This document shows, piece by piece, positions 17,377 to 25,847 of a stretch of DNA of 64,000 nt. The notes under the pieces are model-generated. The model did not search any database and was not told the DNA's origin. It was given only the letters and a program-made list of their open reading frames with translations. The stretch covers positions 186,001-250,000 of the forward strand of contig NZ_JRHN01000039.1 in the NCBI RefSeq assembly GCF_001299635.1, given 5' to 3'. Origin of the DNA: Clostridioides difficile. Lineage in GTDB: Bacteria; Bacillota; Clostridia; Peptostreptococcales; Peptostreptococcaceae. Each line of letters begins with the position of its first letter. Position 1 is the stretch's first letter. Made by a program: the position numbers and the translations under genes.

Positions 17377-18879
17377 TTATTTTTCATAATAAACAGTAGT
17401 TTCAGCTCTTGGTAAAGATACTTTTGCTTTAACCTTAGCTTCTATTGCACTAACTATTGTACCTACTACAACAGAAGTAGTTATTGTTATTAAAGAATAT
17501 GCCCAAGAAGTTACTTCTGGCATACGATATTTTAGATAAACAACCAAAATTGCTGATATTATAAATCCAACATAAGCTCCCATTTTAGTTGCCTTTTTAC
17601 AAAATGCTCCAAGCACAAATACTCCTGCCAGAACTCCTAAAACTAGTCCCATGAAACTATTGAACCATTCATATGCTGACTTTATTTCTCCATTTGCTAA
17701 GATTATTGCAACGACTATAGAAAGTATACCTACACCTAATGATATATATTGTGCTATCTTAGTTTGTCTTTCCATACTTATATCTTTTGTTATTATAGTT
17801 TGTATATCTAAAGTCCAACTTGTAGCAACTGAGTTAAGTCCTGTTGATAAAGTTGATTGAGATGCTGCATATATTGCTGCAAGTAGTATTCCTGTTATAC
17901 CTACTGGTAATTCATAAGCTATATACGATGCAAATACTTGGTCTTGCTGAACTGTTTGAGCTAAATCTGGATTTTGAGTATAGTATATAAATAAACAAGT
18001 TCCAATTAGATAAAACACAGTTGCAAGTCCCATTGATAAAACACCATTTCCATATGTCATTTTGTTAAGTTGCTTTATATCAGTTGTTGTAGTAAATCTT
18101 TGAACTATATCTTGACTTGATACATATGATGAAAAAGTATTAAGACCAGCTCCAACAAATATTATAAATGCACTTGTAGATAGTATATTTTTATCAAACA
18201 TAACTTCATTAGTTGCTAAGAATTTATGTCCACTTGTAAGTGTATCCATCACTGTTCCAAAACCACCATTTATACTTGCTATTAAATAGAACAATGTCCC
18301 TGTAACACCTACTATTAGTACCATCCCTTGTATAAAATCGGTCCATAAAACAGCCTTTAATCCACCTGTATATGAATAAATTATTGCTATTACGCCCATA
18401 ACTACTATCAATACATTTACAGGTATTCCTGTAAGACCAGCTAGAACCACTGATGGAAGATACATTATGATAGACATACGTCCTATTTGATATATTATAA
18501 ACATTAAAGCTCCAATTACTCTAAGACCTTTACTTTCGTATCTCATTTCTAAGTATTCATATGCTGTATCTATTTCTAGCCTACTGTACAAAGGCAAGAA
18601 AAATTTTATTGTCAAAGGTATTGCTATAAACATACCTAATTGTGCAAACCATAAAATCCAAGTTCCACCATAAGAATTTCCTGCTAATGATAAAAACGAT
18701 ATTGGACTTAATAATGTGGCAAATATTGATACTGATGTAACCCACCACGGAATAGTCCCATCACCTTTGAAGAACTCTTTTCCTTTCATTTCCTTTTTTG
18801 AAAATAACAACCCTGCAAATAAAACTGCCAATAAGTAAACTACCAGTATTGCAAAATCTATCCAAGTAAATCCTACCAT
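17377..18879 (-). CDS. nanT: Sodium:solute symporter, sialic-acid type
   Basis: 500 residues with about 13 hydrophobic helices. SSS-family features include WWVTSVSIFATLLSPISFLSLAGNSYGG in helices 1-2, RMSIIMYLPSVVLAGLTGI, YTGGLKAVLWTDFIQG and SQDIVQRF. SSS transporters next to nanA/nanE import N-acetylneuraminate with Na+. It lies between nanA and the anomerase gene. The symbol follows use in this locus, although the family differs from the E. coli MFS-type NanT. Confidence 0.88.
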   Translation of the reverse strand: MVGFTWIDFAILVVYLLAVLFAGLLFSKKEMKGKEFFKGDGTIPWWVTSVSIFATLLSPISFLSLAGNSYGGTWILWFAQLGMFIAIPLTIKFFLPLYSRLEIDTAYEYLEMRYESKGLRVIGALMFIIYQIGRMSIIMYLPSVVLAGLTGIPVNVLIVVMGVIAIIYSYTGGLKAVLWTDFIQGMVLIVGVTGTLFYLIASINGGFGTVMDTLTSGHKFLATNEVMFDKNILSTSAFIIFVGAGLNTFSSYVSSQDIVQRFTTTTDIKQLNKMTYGNGVLSMGLATVFYLIGTCLFIYYTQNPDLAQTVQQDQVFASYIAYELPVGITGILLAAIYAASQSTLSTGLNSVATSWTLDIQTIITKDISMERQTKIAQYISLGVGILSIVVAIILANGEIKSAYEWFNSFMGLVLGVLAGVFVLGAFCKKATKMGAYVGFIISAILVVYLKYRMPEVTSWAYSLITITTSVVVGTIVSAIEAKVKAKVSLPRAETTVYYEK

Positions 18880-18911
18880 TTTACTAATCCTCCCATACTA
18901 AAAGTATTTTA

Positions 18912-19793
18912 TTAAAAATACTTTCTGTATATTTCTTTTGCTCTTGATTTCATTTCATCAGTTGCTTCTTTCATAGGTTGTCTACAATATCCAGCTTCAA
19001 CACCTTGCTCTTCAAGTAGTAATTTAATTGTTTGATATAGACCATTTCCTAATATATCTGTTATTAAATCATTAGTCACATGTTGTACTTCAAGTGCTTC
19101 TGATATTTTTTCATTTTTAGTTAATTCAAATATTTGTCTGGCTCTGATACCGTTTACATTAAATGTAGAACCAATTGCTCCATCTACTCCTAAAACTGTA
19201 GCTGGCAACATCATTTCATCAAATCCTGCAAATATTAATTTATTTGGGAAAGTTTTTCTCATTCTTTCTAATAAGTAGAAATCTGCTGCTGTAAATTTAA
19301 CACCTATTATTTTTTCATTTTCAAATAATTCTCCAAATTGCTCTAAACTCATATCAACACCAGTTAAAAATGGTATAGAATATATTATTAATCTATTATC
19401 TACAGAATTTATTATTGTATTGTAATAGTGTTTTATTTCTTCAAAATCAAATTTATAATAAAAAGGTGTAACAGCACTTATAGCATCATATCCTAAATCA
19501 GTTGTAAATTTAGCAAGTTCCACAGCTTCTTTTAAATTAACTGAACCAACCTGAGCTATTAATTTTATTTCTTCTTTTACTTCATCTTTAGCTATTTCAA
19601 ATATTCTTTTCTTCTCATCAGTTGAAAGCATGAAATTTTCTCCTGTACTTCCCCCTACATAAAGACCATCTATTTTACAAACATCTATGTTATGTCTAAT
19701 TATTTGTCTTAACCCTTTTTCATTTATATTTCCTTCCTTATCAAATGAAACTAATAATGCTGAATAAATTCCCTTCATATCTGTTGTTCTCAT
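18912..19793 (-). CDS. nanA: N-acetylneuraminate lyase
   Basis: 293-residue DapA-superfamily aldolase splitting Neu5Ac into ManNAc and pyruvate. The pyruvate-binding motif is GGSTGEN (about residue 47), the catalytic Tyr lies in IIYSIPF (about 137) and the Schiff-base Lys in GVKFTAADF (about 164). These fit the NAL subgroup and the nan context rather than dihydrodipicolinate synthase. Ribosome-binding site GGAGG is 7 bases before ATG 19793. Second gene of the operon. Confidence 0.92.
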   Translation of the reverse strand: MRTTDMKGIYSALLVSFDKEGNINEKGLRQIIRHNIDVCKIDGLYVGGSTGENFMLSTDEKKRIFEIAKDEVKEEIKLIAQVGSVNLKEAVELAKFTTDLGYDAISAVTPFYYKFDFEEIKHYYNTIINSVDNRLIIYSIPFLTGVDMSLEQFGELFENEKIIGVKFTAADFYLLERMRKTFPNKLIFAGFDEMMLPATVLGVDGAIGSTFNVNGIRARQIFELTKNEKISEALEVQHVTNDLITDILGNGLYQTIKLLLEEQGVEAGYCRQPMKEATDEMKSRAKEIYRKYF

Positions 19794-19862
19794 ATCCTTA
19801 CCTCCAATTTTAGTTTTTAAATATAGTTAAATATAATAATTTTTTAATTTATAAATTAATTT

Positions 19863-20534
19863 TTAATTAATTTCAATTGCTTTAACAAACTTTTCTGTTA
19901 TTAGTTGTGGTCTTGTTATTGCTGAGCCTACTACTGATGAATGAACACCTAACTCAAATACCTTTTTTAAATCTTGAGGAGTATTTACCTTTCCTTCAGC
20001 TATTACAGGTATTTCTAAATCTTTAACTAATCTTTCCATTAGTGCAAAGTCTGGACCTTCTAAAACTTCTGTATATGGAGTATACCCAGATAGTGTAGTT
20101 GAAACACAGTCCACACCATACTCTTGAGCTTTAACAGCCTCATCATAGTTTGAAACATCTGCCATTACTAAAACCCCATTTTCTTTTATATACTTTATAA
20201 TTTCCTTTAAATCTTCATTATTTGGTCTAACTCTATTAGTGGCATCTAAAGCTATCATCTCACACCCTGTTGTCAGAAGCTCATCAACCTCCTTTTTAGT
20301 TGGTGTTATATATATATCTGAATCTTCATAATTTCTCTTTATAATACCTATAACAGGAAGTCCAGTAACTTTTTTTATTTCAATAATATCATCAACCCCT
20401 TGAGCCCTAATTCCAACAGCTCCACCTTCCATAGCAGCCTTAGCCATTCTACCCATTATAAAAGGACTATGAAGAGGTTCATTTTCTAAAGCTTGGCATG
20501 ATACTATTAATTTACCCTTTACCTTATCTAGCAT
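19863..20534 (-). CDS. nanE: N-acetylmannosamine-6-phosphate 2-epimerase
   Basis: 223-residue TIM barrel converting ManNAc-6-P to GlcNAc-6-P. Family features: IVSCQALENEPLHSP at the N-terminus, GIRAQGVDDI, LPVIGIIKR (catalytic Lys) and VIAEGKVNTPQDLKKVFELGVHSSVVGSAITRP near the phosphate-binding end. It is the first gene of the operon, closest to the promoter at 20584-20612. Confidence 0.93.
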   Translation of the reverse strand: MLDKVKGKLIVSCQALENEPLHSPFIMGRMAKAAMEGGAVGIRAQGVDDIIEIKKVTGLPVIGIIKRNYEDSDIYITPTKKEVDELLTTGCEMIALDATNRVRPNNEDLKEIIKYIKENGVLVMADVSNYDEAVKAQEYGVDCVSTTLSGYTPYTEVLEGPDFALMERLVKDLEIPVIAEGKVNTPQDLKKVFELGVHSSVVGSAITRPQLITEKFVKAIEIN

Positions 20535-20583
20535 TTTTTCAATTACCTCATTTCTGAAATTTATTTTCTTGATTTATGTATTA

Positions 20584-20612
20584 ATAATAACATGAAAACT
20601 TTTTCTTTGCAA
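20584..20612 (-). promoter_or_regulatory. nan operon promoter and possible operator
   Basis: On the minus strand, TTGCAA (20612-20607), a 17-base spacer and TATTAT (20589-20584) form a sigma-A promoter. The -35 is flanked by an inverted repeat of ATGAAAA/TTTTCAT type (about 20592-20622) that could bind the RpiR regulator. Promoter elements are seen; the operator role is inferred. Confidence 0.65.
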
Positions 20613-20771
20613 TATTTTTTCATATTTTTTTCTTGTTTCTATATTTTTACCAGTTTATTCCATGAGTTAGCTTGTTTTTCTTATTTAAAAGAAACTTTAT
20701 TTCATTTTTTTGGTGTTTATTTTCATTTTATATAAGTACTCTCATAAATACTCCTGTTAAATTATTTCAAT

Positions 20772-20802
20772 AAAAAAACCTATGTATACTATACATAGGT
20801 TT
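20772..20802 (-). terminator. Terminator after the zinc-ribbon genes
   Basis: Perfect 12-bp stem (20776-20787 with 20791-20802), three-base loop, followed on the minus strand by a run of T. Ends the two-gene zinc-ribbon operon. Confidence 0.9.
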
Positions 20803-20809
20803 CCCAATA

Positions 20810-21301
20810 TTACTCTAAATCCATTATAATTTTTCTACCACAGCATGGACAAAATTCAGACTCTGAATCGATTTCACTTTCACAGTAACCACAAACTATA
20901 AAATCACCAGATTCATTTTCTAACTCAAATTTTTTACCACATTCCGCACAATATTTATCATTTACACTTCCAACATAACCACATTCACAAGTTACATTAC
21001 TTTCTGCGATTTCCATTTCGTTAATTTCCACATTTTTTTCATAGATTATCTTATCGAGTTCTAATAATTCATCACAAAACGTATCAAAACTTTCATCATC
21101 AAGAGAATCTTCTCTAATTTTTTGATATGTTAGTATTCCCATTTCTAAGAATATCTTTGCTTTCTTTTCTTGAATATCCTCAATCTCTCTATTTATCTTT
21201 GATTTCTCTTTATATAATTCAACTTTAAATTTTCCATTACCAAATTTTTTCTTAACTTTAGAAAACTTATCGTCTACTGTATTCTTAGTATTTTCTTCCA
21301 T
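20810..21301 (-). CDS. Zinc-ribbon protein
   Basis: About 163 residues. The N-terminal two thirds are charged and helical (probable coiled coil at about 30-95). The C-terminus has two zinc ribbons: CECGYVGSVNDKYCAECG and CGYCESEIDSESEFCPCCG, eight Cys in four C-x2-C knuckles. ATG 21301 (MEENTKN) is preferred because GGAGGAA is 6 bases upstream; a TTG at 21316 would overlap that site. It follows a zinc-ribbon membrane protein by about 20 bases, so the two probably work together. Function unknown. Confidence 0.75.
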   Translation of the reverse strand: MEENTKNTVDDKFSKVKKKFGNGKFKVELYKEKSKINREIEDIQEKKAKIFLEMGILTYQKIREDSLDDESFDTFCDELLELDKIIYEKNVEINEMEIAESNVTCECGYVGSVNDKYCAECGKKFELENESGDFIVCGYCESEIDSESEFCPCCGRKIIMDLE

Positions 21302-21322
21302 AGAAATTTCCTCCAATCATAT

Positions 21323-22687
21323 TTAATCAGCTGAGTTTAGCTTATACCCTATTAAAGATATCACAAAACTATATATAAATGAAATTATAATAGTTTGGAA
21401 TACTTTAAATTGCATTATTAAAGTTGCACCATAACTAGTTGTATTAAAGAAATTAATATTACTATCAAGTATAAATGTGCTAAATAAAGCCAGCATACCC
21501 ATTAAAAATGCATAATACACACTAAACACTATTACAGGCTTGATATTATCTGTGTTATACTTAAATCTCAATTTATATCCATTTAACAATAGTATTAATG
21601 CAGATAAAGCTCCCATTGCATAAAACATTAATTTAGTATCTCCAAATAGAGATGATGAGCCCAAACTAAATATTGATACTGTTGAATTTATTATAGTAAC
21701 TGAAATTCCATTTGCAAAAGCCCACATATAACTAGCTATTTGTGGCAGTATAGCAAATAAGTTTGCTCCATTTGAGTAACTACTCATATCTAATTCGTTT
21801 AAGTAGCTACTATCAGATACAGTTAGTACAAATAGGATTGCCAATACTAAAACATATCCTAATATAAATATCTTTATAGAATTTGAAAAAAGAGACATAT
21901 ACATATTTTCTTTTTCATAACTCTTTTTGTAATTAGTTATATATGTACATATAAATCCTAATACAAATCCATTTAAAAGAACACTAAAAAACTGATAACT
22001 ATATTCTAGTGCATAGCCATACTCTAACATACTATGTGAACCAGTCTTTACATTAGTAAAAATAGATAGAACAGCTAAAATTAATCCATAAAGAATCCCA
22101 ACTCCTAATGAATTTGCTAATGTAGTTTTTGAGTCTTTACATCTTTTTCTCATAAAAATTAAATTTGATATTATTAATCCTAGAATAGGGATTATAAGTA
22201 ATATTAACAATCCTATATTAGCATTTATAAATCCAGAACCCATCATAGTAGACATAGATACACTAATCTGACCCAAGTTAAGAGCTAGAATTATATGTGC
22301 TGGATTTATTAAATAACTAATATCATTAAATTGAATAGTTATTACAGCTTTAAATATCAATGCAATAATAAATAATATAAATACATTTGTAAAGGTTGTT
22401 AAAAATATTCCTCTTGTATTTGCATGATGTGAAAGCTCTTTTATTTTAGATTTTAAGTCTAATTTTGTTTCAAATGGTTTTAAAGATGCTACTTCATAAA
22501 GCTCATTTCCACAAAATTTACAGTAATTATCTTTAGAATTATTTTCTTTGCTACAACTAGGACAAATTTTTTCTTCTTTCTTTTTAAGTGTGAAGTTGTT
22601 ATTTTTTATTTTTCTAGTTAGTTCGCCTGTTGTTTTGGAATAGTTATTATGTGAATAATTCATATTATTTATTTTTTTTTCATCCAT
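21323..22687 (-). CDS. Zinc-ribbon polytopic membrane protein
   Basis: About 454 residues. A short cytoplasmic N-terminus carries one zinc ribbon (CPSCSKENNSKDNYCKFCG, about residues 40-58). About ten hydrophobic helices follow (about 90-450). Start at 22687 (MDEKK) because GGAGGG lies 6 bases upstream; the ATG at 22723 has no site. No enzymatic motif recognised. Tandem zinc-ribbon membrane proteins of this kind are common and mostly uncharacterised in Clostridia. Confidence 0.75.
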   Translation of the reverse strand: MDEKKINNMNYSHNNYSKTTGELTRKIKNNNFTLKKKEEKICPSCSKENNSKDNYCKFCGNELYEVASLKPFETKLDLKSKIKELSHHANTRGIFLTTFTNVFILFIIALIFKAVITIQFNDISYLINPAHIILALNLGQISVSMSTMMGSGFINANIGLLILLIIPILGLIISNLIFMRKRCKDSKTTLANSLGVGILYGLILAVLSIFTNVKTGSHSMLEYGYALEYSYQFFSVLLNGFVLGFICTYITNYKKSYEKENMYMSLFSNSIKIFILGYVLVLAILFVLTVSDSSYLNELDMSSYSNGANLFAILPQIASYMWAFANGISVTIINSTVSIFSLGSSSLFGDTKLMFYAMGALSALILLLNGYKLRFKYNTDNIKPVIVFSVYYAFLMGMLALFSTFILDSNINFFNTTSYGATLIMQFKVFQTIIISFIYSFVISLIGYKLNSAD

Positions 22688-22723
22688 TTTTTCCCTCCAA
22701 GTTTTACTGTTGTAAATTATCAA

Positions 22724-23060
22724 ATATAACTATATCATATAAAACTTAATTATACCTTAATTGGATATATTTATCTATTTTATTTGTTTATTGTTGTTAT
22801 TTTTTAACAAGTGTTGGTATTTCAATAATTTATTAATGTCAGTTTTGTTGTTTATGTTTTATTATGCTTAATTTAAATTTATTCTATTCTTTATTTTCAG
22901 TGGCAAGATGATGGCAAGTTAGGTTTTGCCACCATTTATTTTTGATTCCAAAATTAAGTTATAAATAGTTATTATTATGTTACTTATAACTATATAAATT
23001 TAGTAAATAGTTTATGTTTTAATACAAACAAAGCTTATCAATATTTAAATGCACTTTTCT
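22724..23060. other. Intergenic region, no gene seen
   Basis: AT-rich stretch between divergent genes. Around 22902-22934 there are two direct TGGCAAG copies 11 bp apart and one nearby inverted TTTTGCCA copy. I see no gene or hairpin terminator. The repeats could be a protein-binding site or an old attachment region of the neighbouring phage-like pair, but nothing proves this. Confidence 0.4.
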
Positions 23061-23109
23061 GTTAACTTTTCCGAAATAAGTTAACATTATCATAAACTTA
23101 TGCTATACT
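23061..23109 (+). promoter_or_regulatory. Promoter and operator of the XRE repressor gene
   Basis: Inverted repeat GTTAACTT (23061-23068) / AAGTTAAC (23078-23085) with a 9-base spacer overlaps the -35 TTAACA (23081-23086). A 17-base spacer leads to -10 TATACT (23104-23109). The layout suits autorepression by the XRE protein. A GGGGG ribosome-binding site follows before ATG 23132. Confidence 0.7.
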
Positions 23110-23131
23110 TTTTATAAAGGGGGTTTTATTT

Positions 23132-23473
23132 ATGTCAACTTTTGGTGAGAGGTTTAAACTTTTAAGAACAGAAATGAATCTAACTCAAGAGGAACTTGTT
23201 GAAAAATTTAATAAAGTTTATCTTACGAGTTTTAATAAATCAACAATATCACAGTATGAAAATAACAAAAGAAAACCAGAAATAAACGTTTTAGAAAATT
23301 GGGCAGATTTTTTTAATGTATCTATTGATTATCTTTTAGGGAGAACTCTTGTTAGAAATCACATAGATACTGTAGCAACGCATAAATCTAATCCTAACAA
23401 AGTTTTACCAGAAGAAGCTCAAGAGCAACTTAATGATTATATAGAATTTTTAATAAGCAAATATAAAAAATAA
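23132..23473 (+). CDS. XRE-family repressor, phage-type
   Basis: 113 residues. The N-terminal helix-turn-helix (about 6-66) has LRTEMNLTQEELVEKFNKV, then KSTISQYENNKRKPEINVLENWADFFNVSIDYLLG, the Cro/CI-type signature ending in the DYLLG element. The C-terminus is short, with no peptidase domain. It precedes an ImmA/IrrE-like gene, the pairing used by ICE/phage immunity switches (for example ImmR/ImmA), where the peptidase destroys the repressor. No integrase or structural gene is nearby. Confidence 0.85.
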   Translation: MSTFGERFKLLRTEMNLTQEELVEKFNKVYLTSFNKSTISQYENNKRKPEINVLENWADFFNVSIDYLLGRTLVRNHIDTVATHKSNPNKVLPEEAQEQLNDYIEFLISKYKK

Positions 23474-23479
23474 ATATTT

Positions 23480-23504
23480 AGAGCAGTTCACACCTGCTCT
23501 TTAT
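23480..23504 (+). terminator. Hairpin between the XRE and ImmA genes
   Basis: Stem AGAGCAG (23480-23486) / CTGCTCT (23494-23500), loop of 7, weak T-tract. Its stem sequence recurs in the hairpin at 24224-24250 after the second gene. Confidence 0.55.
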
Positions 23505-23549
23505 ATATAACAAAACTCAAAAATACATTCTTTTTATAGGGGGATTTCC

Positions 23550-24056
23550 ATGAATAAACTAGACGCACTTTTAGATTTAGCAAAAAATGAAGAAATAGAA
23601 ATTTACTACACTGACAAAATAACAGATGACATAAAAGGATTGTATATAAACAAACAAGGGCTAAAAATTATATCACTACTTAATTCATTAAAACAAAATA
23701 AGACTAAACTAATAGAAATTTTAGCAGAAGAATTAGGACATCATTTTACCAGTGTAGGAGATTATGTATCTTCAGAAAACAGCTACAAAAATAAAATATT
23801 GATAGATAAAACTGAAGAAAAAGCTCTAAGATGGGCAGGTGAATTTCTTTTAGCAGAAGAAGAGATAATACATGTTATTAATTCATATGCCACAAATGTC
23901 TATGAAATAGCTGAGGAATTACAAGTTAGTGTAAAATTCTTATTAAAAAGATTAAAATTTCTATCAAGAAAGAAAAACATGTTAGACTTAGGAAATAATA
24001 GATTCCTAGTATTAACTAGCTTACCAAATTTCTACATATATGAGGATATTTTTTAA
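23550..24056 (+). CDS. ImmA/IrrE-family metallopeptidase-like protein
   Basis: 168 residues. The N-terminal half contains AEELGHHFTSVGDY (about residues 63-76). The core reads EELGHH, with Glu where the first His of a standard HExxH zinc motif would be, a variant I believe occurs in phage-encoded ImmA-like proteins. A later EEKALRWAGEFLLAEE block supplies the typical third-ligand helix. In ICE systems the peptidase cleaves the cognate XRE repressor, which is the gene 76 bases upstream here. Activity with the variant motif is uncertain. Ribosome-binding site GGGGGA. Confidence 0.75.
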   Translation: MNKLDALLDLAKNEEIEIYYTDKITDDIKGLYINKQGLKIISLLNSLKQNKTKLIEILAEELGHHFTSVGDYVSSENSYKNKILIDKTEEKALRWAGEFLLAEEEIIHVINSYATNVYEIAEELQVSVKFLLKRLKFLSRKKNMLDLGNNRFLVLTSLPNFYIYEDIF

Positions 24057-24223
24057 ACTCTTTTATTCTACTTTTATAGTTTATTATTTAACAAATACAT
24101 ATTTAAATATAATTATAATAAAATGTATATAAAAACTAGGTAATTGTAAGAATATCAATATAATATCATAGTATAAACTGAATAAAAAAGATTCATATAA
24201 TATTGTACATAAAAAAAATATAT

Positions 24224-24250
24224 AAAGAGCAGTTAATCTGCTCTTTTATA
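24224..24250 (+). terminator. Terminator of the XRE-ImmA pair
   Basis: Nine-bp stem AAAGAGCAG (24224-24232) / CTGCTCTTT (24238-24246) with a 5-base loop and following T-rich run. Confidence 0.8.
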
Positions 24251-24378
24251 TAAATATAAAACTTAATTATAATAAAATACTAATTGAAAAATTCATTTAA
24301 TATTAATTAATAAATACAATCTAACACAATTTTAGATTGTTACACATAATATATTTTGATATAATTAAGTTATTAATA

Positions 24379-24426
24379 AAGTATTCCAAGTATCTAAGAA
24401 AAGAAAAGGAATACTTATTTTTATGT
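24379..24426 (+). terminator. Putative leader attenuator of the diguanylate cyclase gene
   Basis: Nine-bp perfect stem AAGTATTCC (24379-24387) / GGAATACTT (24408-24416) with a 20-base loop, followed by ATTTTTATGTTTTA. It ends about 20 bases before the ribosome-binding site of the next gene on the same strand, so if upstream transcription reaches it, it could act as an attenuator. No ligand-binding fold was recognised. Confidence 0.5.
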
Positions 24427-24448
24427 TTTATTTTTAATGGAGGCTTAT

Positions 24449-25624
24449 ATGAACTTAGAAAAATTAAAAAAATTTTTTGGATTTCCTCTAGACAAAGAAC
24501 ATAAAGAAAACGTTGAAAAAGAGCTTTGCAATTATCTTTATCATACAGGGAAAATCATTTGTATAATAATAATAATATCCCAAATAATTATGATTATATC
24601 AATATCAGCTAGAGAAGGTGGCCCTTTTGCCACTCCAAGACGCCAATGGTATTTTTGTATGTACATAACACTGTTTTCTGTATCTTCAATCTTTATGTTT
24701 GTATTTTCTTATCTTTGGAATAAAAAAAAGGAATATTGCACTTTTTATATAAACTTATGGGTAATTTATGTATCTTTTTTCTGCCTATGGGGATGTGTAA
24801 TTACTCTACTCGACCAATTAGGTGGAAATGACTTAAGTGTATTTAGTTACATTATGTTAGCAGCTGCGGCTTTTTCAGTATTAAAATTCGGAGAATCAAT
24901 AATAGTTTTTGGTGGATGCTTTTTATTTCTTAACTTTTTCTTACCTGGAATTCAAACTATACCAGGTAATGAATTTAGTAATATCGTTAATACTTTTTTT
25001 ATAACATCACTTGCTATTTTTGTTTCTACAATGCTATATAGAAGTCGTGTATTTACTTATTATGACAAACTTCTAATTCGCCAACAATATGAGGAAATAT
25101 ATCATATAAATAATTTACTTAATCATAAAGTTATGATAGATGAACTAACTAAAATGAATAATCGTAGATACCTTGAAGATATTCTACAAAAAAAATTAAT
25201 CAGCTATGCAGATCAAGTACCTATAACTGGAATGATGCTAGATATCGATTACTTCAAGCAATTTAATGACACCTATGGGCATCAAAAAGGAGATTATTGC
25301 TTGCAAAGTATCGCTAAAGTAATTTTAGATTTTACAAATTCTGAAAATGCACATGCTATACGATATGGTGGCGAGGAATTTTTTATATGTATTTTCAACT
25401 GTGATGAAGAAGATGCTAAACTTAAATCAGAATGTTTACGAAAAATTATAGAAAATTGCCATTTTGAACGTGATGATGTTCCTTCAAAATGTGTAACTGT
25501 TAGTATTGGAGTTTATACAAAGAAAATTGAAGAAAAAATAACATTAGAAGAATTTATAAGTTACTGTGATAAAGCTCTATATACTGCAAAAGAAGAAGGA
25601 CGTAATTGTGTGGAATTTTATTAA
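24449..25624 (+). CDS. Membrane diguanylate cyclase
   Basis: About 391 residues. Six hydrophobic segments (about residues 30-205) form a membrane sensor, followed by a GGDEF domain (about 230-390) with RYGGEEFF, an active GGEEF variant, plus DIDYFKQFNDTYGHQKGD (metal/substrate site) and VSIGV. No RxxD inhibitory site is seen five residues before GGEEF. ATG 24449 is preferred over 24437 because GGAGG is 5 bases upstream of it. It should make c-di-GMP in response to an unknown membrane-sensed signal. Confidence 0.88.
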   Translation: MNLEKLKKFFGFPLDKEHKENVEKELCNYLYHTGKIICIIIIISQIIMIISISAREGGPFATPRRQWYFCMYITLFSVSSIFMFVFSYLWNKKKEYCTFYINLWVIYVSFFCLWGCVITLLDQLGGNDLSVFSYIMLAAAAFSVLKFGESIIVFGGCFLFLNFFLPGIQTIPGNEFSNIVNTFFITSLAIFVSTMLYRSRVFTYYDKLLIRQQYEEIYHINNLLNHKVMIDELTKMNNRRYLEDILQKKLISYADQVPITGMMLDIDYFKQFNDTYGHQKGDYCLQSIAKVILDFTNSENAHAIRYGGEEFFICIFNCDEEDAKLKSECLRKIIENCHFERDDVPSKCVTVSIGVYTKKIEEKITLEEFISYCDKALYTAKEEGRNCVEFY

Positions 25625-25710
25625 AAAATATATAAATAAAAGTATTAATCCTTCATGCTTAAATTTTTCAGGAAAAATTTTTTTATATTTAAAGTAAGTA
25701 AACACTATTA

Positions 25711-25762
25711 AATAAACCTATAAATTAGACTTTTAAACTTAAGTCTCACTTATAGGTTTATT
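25711..25762 (+). terminator. Terminator after the membrane diguanylate cyclase
   Basis: Perfect 13-bp outer stem (25711-25723 with 25750-25762) plus an inner AGACTT/AAGTCT stem, followed by T-rich sequence. Confidence 0.8.
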
Positions 25763-25847
25763 ATTTTCTGAATATTAATTATTTTGAATTTTAATATTTA
25801 TAAGCTATACCATTAAATCTAAGTTATATTTTCAAATATATTATTAT

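Larger units (their letters stand above)
24057..24448. other. Intergenic leader region
   Basis: About 390 bases with no gene. It holds the terminator at 24224-24250, an inverted repeat with ACAATCTAA/TTAGATTGT arms near 24320-24344, and the leader hairpin at 24379-24416. I searched by eye for c-di-GMP riboswitch motifs and did not recognise any. Confidence 0.5.

Noticed and set aside
22902-22934. TGGCAAG repeats as a phage attachment site
   Set aside because: No second copy or integrase found in the window to support it.
24057-24448. c-di-GMP riboswitch before the cyclase gene
   Set aside because: The conserved class I and class II motifs were not recognised; only a simple hairpin is present.
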